Positions 29,437-37,361 of a DNA stretch of 64,000 nucleotides are shown piece after piece. Made by a program: the position numbers and the translations under genes. The notes under the pieces are model-generated. The model ran no database searches and was not told the DNA's origin. It worked only from the letters and a program-made list of their open reading frames with translations. Within the stretch, counting starts at the first letter, position 1. Each line of letters opens with the position of its first letter. The stretch comes from JAFEDN01 sp963795715. GTDB lineage: Bacteria; Pseudomonadota; Gammaproteobacteria; Coxiellales; Coxiellaceae. The stretch spans positions 806,001 through 870,000 of the forward strand of contig CAWCIY010000003.1 of the NCBI GenBank assembly GCA_963795715.1, in the 5' to 3' direction.

Positions 29437-29479
29437 TTTTTATAACAGTTCCCATTTTTTAAGGAATGTCTTTTTTTGT

Positions 29480-29508
29480 TTGACATCCTCTTAAGTATTT
29501 ATTATTCT
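29480..29508 (+). promoter_or_regulatory. Sigma70 promoter of the hcp operon
   Basis: A perfect TTGACA (29480-29485) and TATTCT (29503-29508) with a 17-base spacer lie 32 bases upstream of the hcp start. A ribosome site AAGGAG (29528-29533) follows. Confidence 0.8.
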
Positions 29509-29540
29509 ATCTGAATCATAAATCATAAGGAGTGTGACCA

Positions 29541-30026
29541 GTGGCAATTTATTTAAAAACCCCTGACGTGAAGGGAAGTGTTTCTACCCAAGGCTTTGAA
29601 GGCTGGGTGGATTTGCGCTCTTTTCAATTTTCTGGTATTTCGCAGCAGGTGCAACAACGCAGCGGCAATATGGCCGAACGATTGGGCGGAGGACTCAGTT
29701 TTGGTTATATTTATTTACAAAAAACGCCTGATCAAACTACCCCGTATTGGTTTTCTTGCGCGCACAGCAGCAAAGTGATCCCTAACATTGAAATTGATTT
29801 TGTAATGGCTGGAACACCGCCCTTTGCTTACCAAAAAATAAACCTAACCAATGTAGTGATCAGCCATTTCAGCCAGGAATATGCAGCAGGCGATGCGCTG
29901 GCTACGGAACTGTTAACTTTAGCATTTGACACCATTCAAATGGGTTATGTGCCAAGAACAGCAGATAATCAAATGGGCTCCCCGGTGATTGCCGGTTATA
30001 ACATCGCTCAAGCGCAAAAACTGTAG
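29541..30026 (+). CDS. hcp: Hcp, type VI secretion tube protein
   Basis: A 161-residue Hcp-family protein starting with GTG after AAGGAG. Features are MAIYLKTPDVKGSVSTQGFEGWVDLRSFQF at the N-terminus and the conserved core SGNMAERLGGGLSFGYIYLQKTPDQTTPYWFSCAHSS with IEIDFVMAG. Hcp hexamers form the inner tube and carry small effectors in their lumen. No other T6SS structural gene is present in the window, so this is an orphan hcp coupled to cargo: the next gene begins 7 bases after its stop. Confidence 0.9.
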   Translation: MAIYLKTPDVKGSVSTQGFEGWVDLRSFQFSGISQQVQQRSGNMAERLGGGLSFGYIYLQKTPDQTTPYWFSCAHSSKVIPNIEIDFVMAGTPPFAYQKINLTNVVISHFSQEYAAGDALATELLTLAFDTIQMGYVPRTADNQMGSPVIAGYNIAQAQKL

Positions 30027-30033
30027 AGATACC

Positions 30034-31131
30034 ATGACTATTTCTTGGATTATGCATTTTTGCATTGACAGCAGTCCTGGGGAAACGCTGGAAGATTTGG
30101 CGAAGATGCTCAGCACGGATAAAACACCGGCAGGTAGAGAGACCTATTTTAACGCCATGCTGGAGCAAAACAAAACAGAGCATTGGGCGCATGATGTGAC
30201 GACACGACCTAGATTCCCCTTGCCACCGGGAAGTATAGTCTGTTTGCCGAATCCCGAAGACCTTAAAGCGGCTAAGTATAAAACTTCAGAAGCACAGAGG
30301 CTGCGCCAGGCATTGTTGTCGGCCTTGCATTATCATAATCGCCAAACGGTCACCACCCGTCAGAGAGCCATCACCGCAGTGAAGCATTATCCGACTACGA
30401 CCTTAAGCGCAATTTCCAGACTGACTGAGGCTTTTCACAGCTTATCTGACCACAAAGAAGCGCTGCTGGGGATGGGTGGCGGATTATTGACTGTAGGCGA
30501 ACAATACCAGGATTTTGTCAAAGACAGCGCCAAAGAAATGCGAGTAGCGATGCTGGAAACACAGAATAAGTTGGATTTTTACCGCAAAGCGGCATACGGA
30601 GAAAAGACGGCTGCCAAACAAGCCTTTATCGAAGCGCACCGTAAAGTGAAACGCCTGTTTGAGGAATATTTAAAACGTTACGGAGAAACATATACGACGG
30701 GGATGAAAAAATTAGCCTTTGTGAACAATCGAGAAAGGTGGCTAAAACAATCGCGAACCGATGCAGCCAGCGCACAGATCATCGACACCGAAGCTTATAA
30801 ATCCGTGGTACGGACTATGAAGGTAGCGCGTTATGCAGGCACAAGTTTTATTGCCTTGGACGTAGGCTTAGGAGCCGCCGAAGTTTACCAAACTTACCGC
30901 GAAGGCGGAGATTGGTTTGAAGAATTATTGGAAGATATGGCAGGGTTAATTGGCAGTTTAGCAGGAGGGAGTGGAGCCGTATTTTTAGTTGAAAGGATTT
31001 TAATGTTAACGCCAGAAGGTTGGGTAATAATCCTTATTGGTACTGTAGGTGCATTAACACTTGCAGAGTATTTTAAAATAATTACAAAAAAAACAATTCA
31101 TCATCATAAAGAGCACGAACATGTCTTATGA
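30034..31131 (+). CDS. Putative Hcp-linked membrane-targeting toxin
   Basis: A 365-residue protein starting at the ATG at 30034. The N-terminal 60 residues resemble a LysM-like entry domain (SPGETLEDLAKMLSTDK ... PLPPGSIVCLPNPEDL). The middle, about 100-260, is a charged helical region. The last 110 residues contain two to three hydrophobic, glycine-rich stretches: YAGTSFIALDVGLGAAEVY, AGLIGSLAGGSGAVFLV and GWVIILIGTVGALTL, as in pore-forming toxins. It overlaps the following small membrane protein gene by 11 bases. Genetic linkage to hcp and to a membrane-protein partner supports a toxin/immunity reading, but no known toxin family is recognised. Confidence 0.65.
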   Translation: MTISWIMHFCIDSSPGETLEDLAKMLSTDKTPAGRETYFNAMLEQNKTEHWAHDVTTRPRFPLPPGSIVCLPNPEDLKAAKYKTSEAQRLRQALLSALHYHNRQTVTTRQRAITAVKHYPTTTLSAISRLTEAFHSLSDHKEALLGMGGGLLTVGEQYQDFVKDSAKEMRVAMLETQNKLDFYRKAAYGEKTAAKQAFIEAHRKVKRLFEEYLKRYGETYTTGMKKLAFVNNRERWLKQSRTDAASAQIIDTEAYKSVVRTMKVARYAGTSFIALDVGLGAAEVYQTYREGGDWFEELLEDMAGLIGSLAGGSGAVFLVERILMLTPEGWVIILIGTVGALTLAEYFKIITKKTIHHHKEHEHVL

Positions 31132-31516
31132 TCCAAGCTTATATTCATTTGTTGGTGTTTGTATGGTTATTGGATTTGTAAACGGTATATTAGCCGTACT
31201 TACATGGCCCTTGGTGGCTATATTTATTACTCGCAGATTGGATCCAAAGTATAAACCTTTGTTTAAAGGGGCTATGGGTTTAGGTCGATTTTGGCGAGGA
31301 GGCTGGTATGCGACGGCTATGACGGGCAAATGGATGCAACGAAAAGGAAGTATGAACGATCGAATTTTTAAAAATGATAATTTATGGAGTGAGGCGACGC
31401 TATTTGAAAAATGGCTCGCTGGTATATATAGCTACAGTTTATTCATAGCCTTATTCATGGGAATTATTTTTGAAATTGGTCACGCTATTTTCTGGATTCG
31501 ACATTCTCTCTTTTAA
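31121..31516 (+). CDS. Putative immunity protein, small membrane protein
   Basis: 131 residues with an N-terminal pair of hydrophobic segments (FVGVCMVIGFVNGILAVLTWPLVAIFI) and a C-terminal one (YSLFIALFMGIIFEIGHAIFW), and a basic loop RRLDPKYKPLFKGAMGLGRF between. It starts within the end of the toxin gene, the tight coupling usual for cognate immunity genes, and its membrane location fits protection against a pore former. A paralogue of about 60% identity is at 32203-32598. Confidence 0.65.
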   Translation: MSYDPSLYSFVGVCMVIGFVNGILAVLTWPLVAIFITRRLDPKYKPLFKGAMGLGRFWRGGWYATAMTGKWMQRKGSMNDRIFKNDNLWSEATLFEKWLAGIYSYSLFIALFMGIIFEIGHAIFWIRHSLF

Positions 31517-31547
31517 AGAATAACGACTGCTCAGCAATCACTCTAAC

Positions 31548-32213
31548 TTGCTGCTGGAAGTGGATGGTGGATTATTGACTGTAGGCGAACAGTACCAGGA
31601 TTTTGTCAAAGACAGCGCCAAAGAAATGCGAGTAGCGATGCTGGAAACACAGAACAAGTTGGATTTTTACCGCAAAGCGGCATACGGAGAAAAGACGGCT
31701 GCCAAACAAGCCTTTATGGAAGCGCACCGTAAAGTGAAACGCCTGTTTGAGGAATATTTAAAACGTTACGGAGAAACATATACGACGGGGATGAAAAAAT
31801 TAGCCTTTGTGAACAATCGAGAAAGGTGGCTAAAACAATCGCGAACCGATGCAGCCAGCGCACAGATCATCGACACCGAAGCTTATAAATCCGTGGTACG
31901 GACTATGAGGGTAGCGCGTTATGCAGGCGCCAGTTTTATTGCCTTGGACGTAGGCTTAGGAGCCGCCGAAGTTTACCAAACTTACCGCGAAGGTGGAGAT
32001 TGGTTTGAAGAACTATTGGAAGAAATGGCAGGCCTAATTGGTAATTTGGCAGGAGGAAGTTTGGCTCCTTATGTGATAGAAGATGTTCTAATGTTAACAC
32101 CTGAAGGTTGGGTAATAATTCTTATCGGTGCCGCGAGCGCTTTAACATTGGGAGCTTTCTTTAAATCAACCGTAAGAAAAGCTGACCATAAAGAGGAACA
32201 TCATGTCTTATGA
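31548..32213 (+). pseudogene. Headless second copy of the toxin gene
   Basis: An open frame of 221 residues that matches residues from about 150 to the end of the toxin at 30034. The DNA at 31561-32030 is nearly identical to 30480-30950. The N-terminal LysM-like part is missing, and no ribosome site precedes the frame. The last 65 residues diverge: the hydrophobic tip reads NLAGGSLAPYVIEDVLMLTPEGWVIILIGAASALTLG. It looks like an orphan toxin-tip cassette that could replace the tip of the full gene by recombination through the identical core. Confidence 0.75.
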
Positions 32214-32598
32214 TCCAAGTTGGTTTTCGTTTATTGGTTTTTGCATGATATTGGGCAGTATATGCATACTAATTTCTTTTTTCACTTGGCCTTTAGTGGC
32301 TATATTTATTACCCGCAGGTTTGATCCAATATATAAGCCTTTGTTTAAAGGAGCTATGGGCCTAGGCCGTTTCTTGCGCGGCGGCTGGTATGCGACGGCA
32401 ATGAGTAATAGATGGTTGCGACGAAAAGGTAGCACAAATGATTGGATTTTTAAAGATAATGACTTGTGGCATCAAGCAACCGTGTTTGAAAGGTGGATTG
32501 CAGCTGTTTATACGTATAGCGGAATGTTAGCTTTACTTATGGCAATTATTTTTGGTGTTGGTCGAGCTATTTTCTGGATTCGACATTCTCTCTTTTAA
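32203..32598 (+). CDS. Second putative immunity protein
   Basis: 131 residues, paralogous to the protein at 31121 with the same MSYDPS start, the same RRFDPIYKPLFKGAMGLGRFLRGGWYATAM loop (conserved) and the same IFWIRHSLF end. The membrane segments are diverged (IGFCMILGSICILISFFTW; YTYSGMLALLMAIIFGVG). The divergence parallels that of the neighbouring toxin tip, as expected if each immunity protein recognises its own toxin allele. It overlaps the truncated toxin frame by 11 bases. Confidence 0.65.
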   Translation: MSYDPSWFSFIGFCMILGSICILISFFTWPLVAIFITRRFDPIYKPLFKGAMGLGRFLRGGWYATAMSNRWLRRKGSTNDWIFKDNDLWHQATVFERWIAAVYTYSGMLALLMAIIFGVGRAIFWIRHSLF

Positions 32599-32605
32599 AG
32601 AATAA

Positions 32606-32629
32606 CGACTGCTCAGCAATCGCTCTAGC
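32606..32629. repeat. 24-base junction repeat (third copy)
   Basis: CGACTGCTCAGCAATCGCTC followed by TAGC lies just after the second immunity gene. The same sequence with one or two changes is at 31524-31547, after the first immunity gene, and at 27452-27475, where it is the 3' end of the SDR gene. Weak similarity extends about 15 bases further between the first and third copies. Confidence 0.8.
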
Positions 32630-32640
32630 TTACTCGATAT

Positions 32641-32733
32641 ATTTTAATGCTTACTCCCGAAATATGGATGATCATCATTATTGGAACAGATGCATTCTTG
32701 AATGAAATCAGAAAATTAGAGGAATATGCATAG
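32641..32733 (+). pseudogene. Remnant of a third toxin tip
   Basis: Thirty codons ILMLTPEIWMIIIIGTDAFL... ending in TAG align with the hydrophobic tip ILMLTPEGWVIILIGTVGAL of the first toxin. It follows directly after the junction repeat and has no immunity gene after it. It marks a third, mostly deleted cassette. The rest of 32734-32908 holds only the promoter of the next operon. Confidence 0.75.
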
Positions 32734-32852
32734 GGTTTAAAAATCAAATATTTGGAAGGAAGGGTTAAATACGCGTTCGCAGTAAGGCCATGGGATGACG
32801 CCTATGTGGGATGGCAAGTTCTTGGGAATTGCTATTGCTGGATAAGCTGTGT

Positions 32853-32881
32853 ATGACTTTAATTTACGATTATTGTAAAAT
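32853..32881 (+). promoter_or_regulatory. Putative promoter of the second mevalonate operon
   Basis: ATGACT (32853-32858) and TAAAAT (32876-32881) with a 17-base spacer lie 27 bases before the start of the GHMP kinase gene. The -35 box is a weak match. Confidence 0.45.
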
Positions 32882-32908
32882 ACGTATTCCAGTGCAGGGT
32901 TAAAAAGT

Positions 32909-33853
32909 ATGAGATTTTCAGGTTCGGCTCCCGGTAGTTTAATGATGTTTGGTGAACATGCGGTATTGCATGGAAAACTGGCCCTATGCTGCGCTGTAGA
33001 TCAACGTATCAGGGTAGAACTGGCGCCGCGCTCGGACTCACAAATTCACTTACACTCACCTTTAGGACAACGAGTTTTTAATATAAAAGATTTTACCATC
33101 CAGCCCCCTTTTGAATTTGTGTTGACTGCTTTAGATCATTACCGAAATCATTTTCAACAAGGTTTTGATTTAACGGTAAAGGCTGAATTTTCTTCCACCA
33201 TGGGATTGGGCTCTTCCTCAGCAGTTACAGTGGCCACCCTAGGTGCTTTATCACAGTGGTTGGGATTGCCGTACTCTTCCCAAGAATTGTTTCAAGAAGC
33301 AAAAACAGTAGTTTTGCAGGTGCAAGGAGTTGGATCGGGTGCGGATGTCGCCGCGGCGGTTTTTGGCGGCATAGTGGCGTACCGGGCAGATCCATTGCAG
33401 ATAAAACCTTTAAACATCCGTCCGGAATTGTCGTTGGTTTATTCCGGCGCCAAAATGCCAACCAAACAAGTGATAGCCATTGTGGCCAAGCAACAACGTT
33501 TAAAACCCGTTTGGTACCAAAGAATTTATGAAGAAATGGAACAATGCACACAGCAAGCGGTGCTAGCCCTAGAAAAACAAGAATGGCAAACCCTAGGACA
33601 ATTAATGAATCAACATCATGGTTTGCAAGCGAATTTGGGAGTCAGCACCCCTTTATTAGAAGAGTTGGTTTCGCAGTTGCGGCAACAACCCCAAATACAC
33701 GGAGCTAAAATTTCCGGTTCAGGTTTAGGGGATTGCATCATCGGATTGGGTACAATATCTGAGGATCTATTTCCAATCAGCATGGAACAACAAACAATAG
33801 GCGTGAAACAAATCCCAGTAAAAATCAGTCAGCAAGGTTATTCGAATCTATGA
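32909..33853 (+). CDS. Second mevalonate kinase-like GHMP kinase, candidate phosphomevalonate kinase
   Basis: 314 residues with the GHMP signatures SAPGSLMMFGEHAVLHGKLAL (6-26), the ATP loop STMGLGSSSAVTVATLGAL (about 96-114), GVGSGADVAAAVFGG, and AKISGSGLGDCIIGL. By pattern it is of the mevalonate kinase type. A better mevalonate kinase is already fused to HMG-CoA synthase at 25147, and no recognisable phosphomevalonate kinase is in the window, so this paralogue may supply that step. It overlaps mvaD by 4 bases. Confidence 0.8.
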   Translation: MRFSGSAPGSLMMFGEHAVLHGKLALCCAVDQRIRVELAPRSDSQIHLHSPLGQRVFNIKDFTIQPPFEFVLTALDHYRNHFQQGFDLTVKAEFSSTMGLGSSSAVTVATLGALSQWLGLPYSSQELFQEAKTVVLQVQGVGSGADVAAAVFGGIVAYRADPLQIKPLNIRPELSLVYSGAKMPTKQVIAIVAKQQRLKPVWYQRIYEEMEQCTQQAVLALEKQEWQTLGQLMNQHHGLQANLGVSTPLLEELVSQLRQQPQIHGAKISGSGLGDCIIGLGTISEDLFPISMEQQTIGVKQIPVKISQQGYSNL

Positions 33854-34848
33854 ATAAAAATACAGTCGTTAAAAAAATTTTAAATCATAAATCCTATCAG
33901 CCGGTAGGGCCAGGTAAACAAAGCCAAGCGTTTGCTCCTACCAATATTGCTTTGTGCAAATATTGGGGTAAACGAAACAGTGAAATCAATTTACCGTTAA
34001 CTGCGAGCTTATCTATTAGTTTAGGCCAAAAGGGCGCTTTGACTGCCATTGAGGAAATTGCCGCCGAAGCAGATCAGATTATTTTGAATGGTCAGACTGT
34101 AGAGGCAGCGACTTCTTTTGGTAAAAGACTGAGTGTGTTTTTAGATTTATTTCGGCCTGAGCTTGCTACGCGTTATCGGGTCGATACCCACATGAATATC
34201 CCTGTGGCGGCAGGATTGGCTTCATCTGCTTGCGGCTTTGCTGCGCTCACTTTGGCGTTAGATCAATTATATGATTGGCGTCTGCAGCCTGCAGCATTAT
34301 CAATCTTAGCCCGGTTAGGCAGCGGTAGCGCGTCTCGTTCTATTTGGCAGGGTTTTGTGGAATGGCAAGCAGGCGAGGCCGATGACGGCATGGATAGTCA
34401 TGGGATTTTGCTTGTGCATACTTGGCCGGAATTGCGTGTAGGATTGCATTTGCTAAGCGATCAGCAAAAGCCTTTGTCATCGCGTGAAGCCATGCAACGC
34501 ACCGTTCAAACTTCGCAATTATATACCGCCTGGCCCGAACAGGTGCGGAAAGATATGATCATCTTAAAACAAGCGTTGATCTCTAAAGATTTTGCCACCT
34601 TAGGTCAAGTAGCGGAAGCCAACGCTTTAGCCATGCATGCGACGATGATGAGTGCTTGGCCTCCCATTATTTATTCTCAGCCGGAAACCATAGCCGCCAT
34701 GCGCCAAGTTTGGCAGTTGCGTCAATCCGGAGTTGAGGTTTATTTTACCCAGGATGCGGGGCCCAATTTGAAGTTATTATTTCTTGAAAAAGATTTGCCG
34801 GCAATTTTGCAGGTATTTTCAGATTTACAGGTCTGCTCCCCGTTTTGA
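33850..34848 (+). CDS. mvaD: Diphosphomevalonate decarboxylase
   Basis: Makes isopentenyl diphosphate from mevalonate diphosphate with ATP. The 332-residue protein has the family N-terminus FAPTNIALCKYWGKRNSEINLPLTASLSISLG, the phosphate loop MNIPVAAGLASSACGFAALTLAL, the LGSGSASRSIWQGFVEWQAG block containing the catalytic-loop Ser/Arg, and FTQDAGPNLKLLFL near the end, including the catalytic Asp. It overlaps the preceding kinase by ATGA and ubiH by 1 base, so mevalonate and ubiquinone genes form one operon. Confidence 0.93.
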   Translation: MNKNTVVKKILNHKSYQPVGPGKQSQAFAPTNIALCKYWGKRNSEINLPLTASLSISLGQKGALTAIEEIAAEADQIILNGQTVEAATSFGKRLSVFLDLFRPELATRYRVDTHMNIPVAAGLASSACGFAALTLALDQLYDWRLQPAALSILARLGSGSASRSIWQGFVEWQAGEADDGMDSHGILLVHTWPELRVGLHLLSDQQKPLSSREAMQRTVQTSQLYTAWPEQVRKDMIILKQALISKDFATLGQVAEANALAMHATMMSAWPPIIYSQPETIAAMRQVWQLRQSGVEVYFTQDAGPNLKLLFLEKDLPAILQVFSDLQVCSPF

Positions 34849-36101
34849 TGAGAGATGACATGGAAATAAATTACGACCTCATGATTATAGGCAGCGGTTT
34901 GGTTGGCGTTAGCTTAGCAGCCGCCCTGGCCAGCGCCGATTTAAACATAATCATTTTAGAAACGCATTTACCGGTGCAAGACACAGCTGCTGATTCTAGA
35001 CCTCTGGCCCTGAACTATATTAGCCAACAAATTTTAATGAATTTAGGAATATGGCCTAAATTAGCAGACTTAGCCCAGCCTATTAAGCAAGTTCATATCT
35101 CCCAGCAAAATCATTTTGGATTTTTGCAATTTCAAGCCGCAGAAGAAAATGTGCCCGCTTTGGGTTATGTAGTACCTATTGGTGAATTGCAAAATGCCTT
35201 GTATCAGGCAGCTGAAGCCAATAGCCGAATAAAGTATGTTTCAATCCAAAAATTATTGCACATAAAAAATCGAGATTCCGCGATCAAGTCGCGGGATGAC
35301 GGACTGACCCAAGTGATAGCGCAAACGATAGAAGGCGAAAAACAATGGGCTGCCGAATTGGTGGTCATTGCCGATGGCGCCCATTCTCCAGCACGGGAGT
35401 TGTTAGGCATTGAAGCCATAGAACGTAGCAGCGGAGACGTAGCGCTTACGTTCACTCTAGAGCTGGATCAAATGCACTCAGCTTGTGCTTATGAGCGGTT
35501 TGTCGAAGAGGGCGTAATCGCCGTGATGCCATTAAAGAACCCAAGACATTGTCGAATTGTTTGGACCTTAAAAAAAGAATTAGCCGCATCCGTTGGCCAA
35601 TGGTCAGAAACTCAGTTGAATGATTTTTTTTATTCTTCTTTACGGGGACGGCTTGGACATTTACGGGTACTGGAGCGAGGCAAAGCATTTCCTTTACAAA
35701 TGGTTTTCGCCAAAGAACAAGTTCGCCCGGGCGTGGTGTTGATGGGAAATGCTGCACACACACTTTATCCTCTGGCCGCGCAAGGCTTCAATTTAGCTTT
35801 GCGTGATGTCGCCTGGCTAGCGGAAGTTTTGAGAGCAGCACGAAAGCAACACTTCAGTTTAGGAGCTGAAACAGTTTTGCAAGATTATCTGCAGCTACGG
35901 GACGAAGATCAACGTTGGATTAGCCGGTTTGTCGGCTCGGTTGGAGAATTTTTCGATTTGCGCCTGCCATTATTAGGCGCTGTGCGTGGCGTTGGTTTAT
36001 TAACTATGGGTTTAATTCCACCATTGAAACATCGGCTGGCCAGCCGGTTGTTAGGTAAATCAGGGAAACTGCCAAAATTAGCGCGAGGAATTGCTATATG
36101 A
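34848..36101 (+). CDS. ubiH: UbiH-type FAD monooxygenase of ubiquinone synthesis
   Basis: A 417-residue flavoprotein hydroxylase. The N-terminal dinucleotide motif is YDLMIIGSGLVGVSLAAALASA, the middle DG motif LVVIADGAHSPARELLGI, and the second FAD motif GVVLMGNAAHTLYPLAAQGFNLALRDVAWL. The pattern fits UbiH (2-octaprenyl-6-methoxyphenol hydroxylase). The start is either the ATG at 34848, overlapping the mvaD stop, or 34860. A palindromic repeat is inserted in frame at 35273-35302. The next gene overlaps by ATGA. Confidence 0.85.
   Translation: MRDDMEINYDLMIIGSGLVGVSLAAALASADLNIIILETHLPVQDTAADSRPLALNYISQQILMNLGIWPKLADLAQPIKQVHISQQNHFGFLQFQAAEENVPALGYVVPIGELQNALYQAAEANSRIKYVSIQKLLHIKNRDSAIKSRDDGLTQVIAQTIEGEKQWAAELVVIADGAHSPARELLGIEAIERSSGDVALTFTLELDQMHSACAYERFVEEGVIAVMPLKNPRHCRIVWTLKKELAASVGQWSETQLNDFFYSSLRGRLGHLRVLERGKAFPLQMVFAKEQVRPGVVLMGNAAHTLYPLAAQGFNLALRDVAWLAEVLRAARKQHFSLGAETVLQDYLQLRDEDQRWISRFVGSVGEFFDLRLPLLGAVRGVGLLTMGLIPPLKHRLASRLLGKSGKLPKLARGIAI
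35273..35302. repeat. Palindromic element inside ubiH coding sequence
   Basis: AGATTCCGCGATCAAGTCGC followed by GGGATGACGG contains the stem CCGCGA/TCGCGG with a TCAAG loop. It encodes NRDSAIKSRDDGL, a hydrophilic insertion in the enzyme. The form resembles dispersed palindromes that insert in frame into genes of Rickettsia and other intracellular bacteria; only this copy is seen here. Confidence 0.6.
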
Positions 36102-37309
36102 TTATCATAGTAGGTGGAGGTATTGTCGGTTTAGTCCTAGCAAGCGCTTTAGCTCGTGAAAATTTTGCCGTAACAGTCATCGAAAATAAATTGCCGGACT
36201 TGGATTGGGAAAAAGACCAATGGGACGCACGTGTCAGCGCCATCAATATAGTCTCTCAACAAATTTTAATGAACTTAAATATTTGGCCGCAATTACCATC
36301 CGAAACGGTGACGCCGTTGTGTGCTCTACAAGTATGGGACCATCAAGGCGGCGGGGAAATTCGTTTTGACAGTGCAGAGATGGGTGAACCTGTGCTCGGT
36401 TATATTGTAGAAAATCGTGCGCTGATTAAAGTGTTGTGGCAGCGCTTGGCGGTGGATCCTCATGTGAAAATACTTTCGCCGGCGAAACCGCAAAAAATAA
36501 TGCACGGCGCCGCCGGTATGCAATTAGCGCTTGAGGATCAGTCGTTATTGACTGCCGATTTGATTATCGGTGCGGATGGTGGGCATTCTTGGGTTCGGGA
36601 AGAAATGGGAATTAATCCTCACGAAAAGACCTATCAGCAACAGGCGCTGATCGCCGTGGCTCGCACTCAGTTGCCTCATCAAAATACCGGCTGGCAAAAT
36701 TTTTTGCCTACGGGGCCTTTGGGAGTATTGCCTTTATCTGAGCCGCAAACCGTAGCCTTTGTTTGGTCTAATGATTTAGCGGCAGCCCTTCGCTTACAAG
36801 ATCTTTCCGCGGCTGATTTCGATCAGGCGCTCACAGCCGCTTTAATAAATCGCTTAGGATTTATGCATTGTCTGACGGTTGCTAAACAAATTCCGCTAGT
36901 CAGTAGACACGCCGAGGCTTATGTGCAACCGAAATTGGCTTTAGTGGGTGACGCTGCCCACAGCATTCATCCGTTGGCCGGACAAGGCGTAAATCTAGGT
37001 TTATTAGATGCAGCGGTATTGGTACAGGTATTGCAAGAGGCGCGAAAGAAAGCGCAAGACATAGGCAGCTTAAGAGTATTACAGCGTTACCAGCGTTGGC
37101 GTAAAGGGAGTAATACTTTAATGTTATCGGTCATGACTGGATTTAAAGAATTATTCGGCAGTGAAAATGTCTGGTTGGCGCGCAGCCGCAGCCAAGGGTT
37201 TGCTATCACCAATCAATTGCCTGGATTAAAAAATTGTTTCATGCGTTACGCCATGGGCCGGCAAGGAGACTTGCCGGTTTTGGCGCAAAAGCCTGCATTC
37301 ACTGACTAG
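36098..37309 (+). CDS. UbiI/VisC-type FAD monooxygenase of ubiquinone synthesis
   Basis: A 403-residue paralogue of the preceding gene with IIIVGGGIVGLVLASALARENFAV at the N-terminus, the DG motif DLIIGADGGHSWVREEMGI and LALVGDAAHSIHPLAGQGVNLGLLDAAVL. The motif order and the end RYAMGRQGDLPVLA are typical of the UbiH/UbiI/UbiF family, and the first two of these hydroxylases are often adjacent. It is probably UbiI (C5 hydroxylase) or UbiF. Its last 36 bases recur at 55610-55645. Confidence 0.82.
   Translation: MIIIVGGGIVGLVLASALARENFAVTVIENKLPDLDWEKDQWDARVSAINIVSQQILMNLNIWPQLPSETVTPLCALQVWDHQGGGEIRFDSAEMGEPVLGYIVENRALIKVLWQRLAVDPHVKILSPAKPQKIMHGAAGMQLALEDQSLLTADLIIGADGGHSWVREEMGINPHEKTYQQQALIAVARTQLPHQNTGWQNFLPTGPLGVLPLSEPQTVAFVWSNDLAAALRLQDLSAADFDQALTAALINRLGFMHCLTVAKQIPLVSRHAEAYVQPKLALVGDAAHSIHPLAGQGVNLGLLDAAVLVQVLQEARKKAQDIGSLRVLQRYQRWRKGSNTLMLSVMTGFKELFGSENVWLARSRSQGFAITNQLPGLKNCFMRYAMGRQGDLPVLAQKPAFTD
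37250..37285. repeat. ubiI tail sequence duplicated at 55610-55645
   Basis: The segment beginning GCCATGGGCCGGCAAGGAG contains the perfect palindrome CCGGCAAG-GAGA-CTTGCCGG. It differs from the copy at 55610 at two or three positions. Both copies lie beside a DUF4143 ATPase gene. Confidence 0.75.
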
Positions 37310-37324
37310 CTTAAGGGGAATTTA

Positions 37325-37361
37325 CCTTGCAAATTTAAAAAATAGTTTTTAAAATGCAAGG
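37325..37361 (+). promoter_or_regulatory. Dyad-flanked promoter of the first DUF4143 gene
   Basis: TTGCAA (37328-37333) and TAAAAT (37350-37355) are 16 bases apart. A perfect 7-base dyad CCTTGCA/TGCAAGG (37325-37331 and 37355-37361) brackets the promoter and ends at the ATG. The -10 box ends 6 bases before the ATG, so the mRNA is probably leaderless. The dyad is a likely repressor site. Confidence 0.6.

Noticed and set aside
29902..30192. Minus-strand frame across the hcp/toxin junction
   Set aside because: Antisense to two well-supported coding regions, no start signals.
29541..32733. Complete type VI secretion locus
   Set aside because: Only Hcp is recognisable; no sheath, baseplate, TssM/L or ClpV genes nearby.
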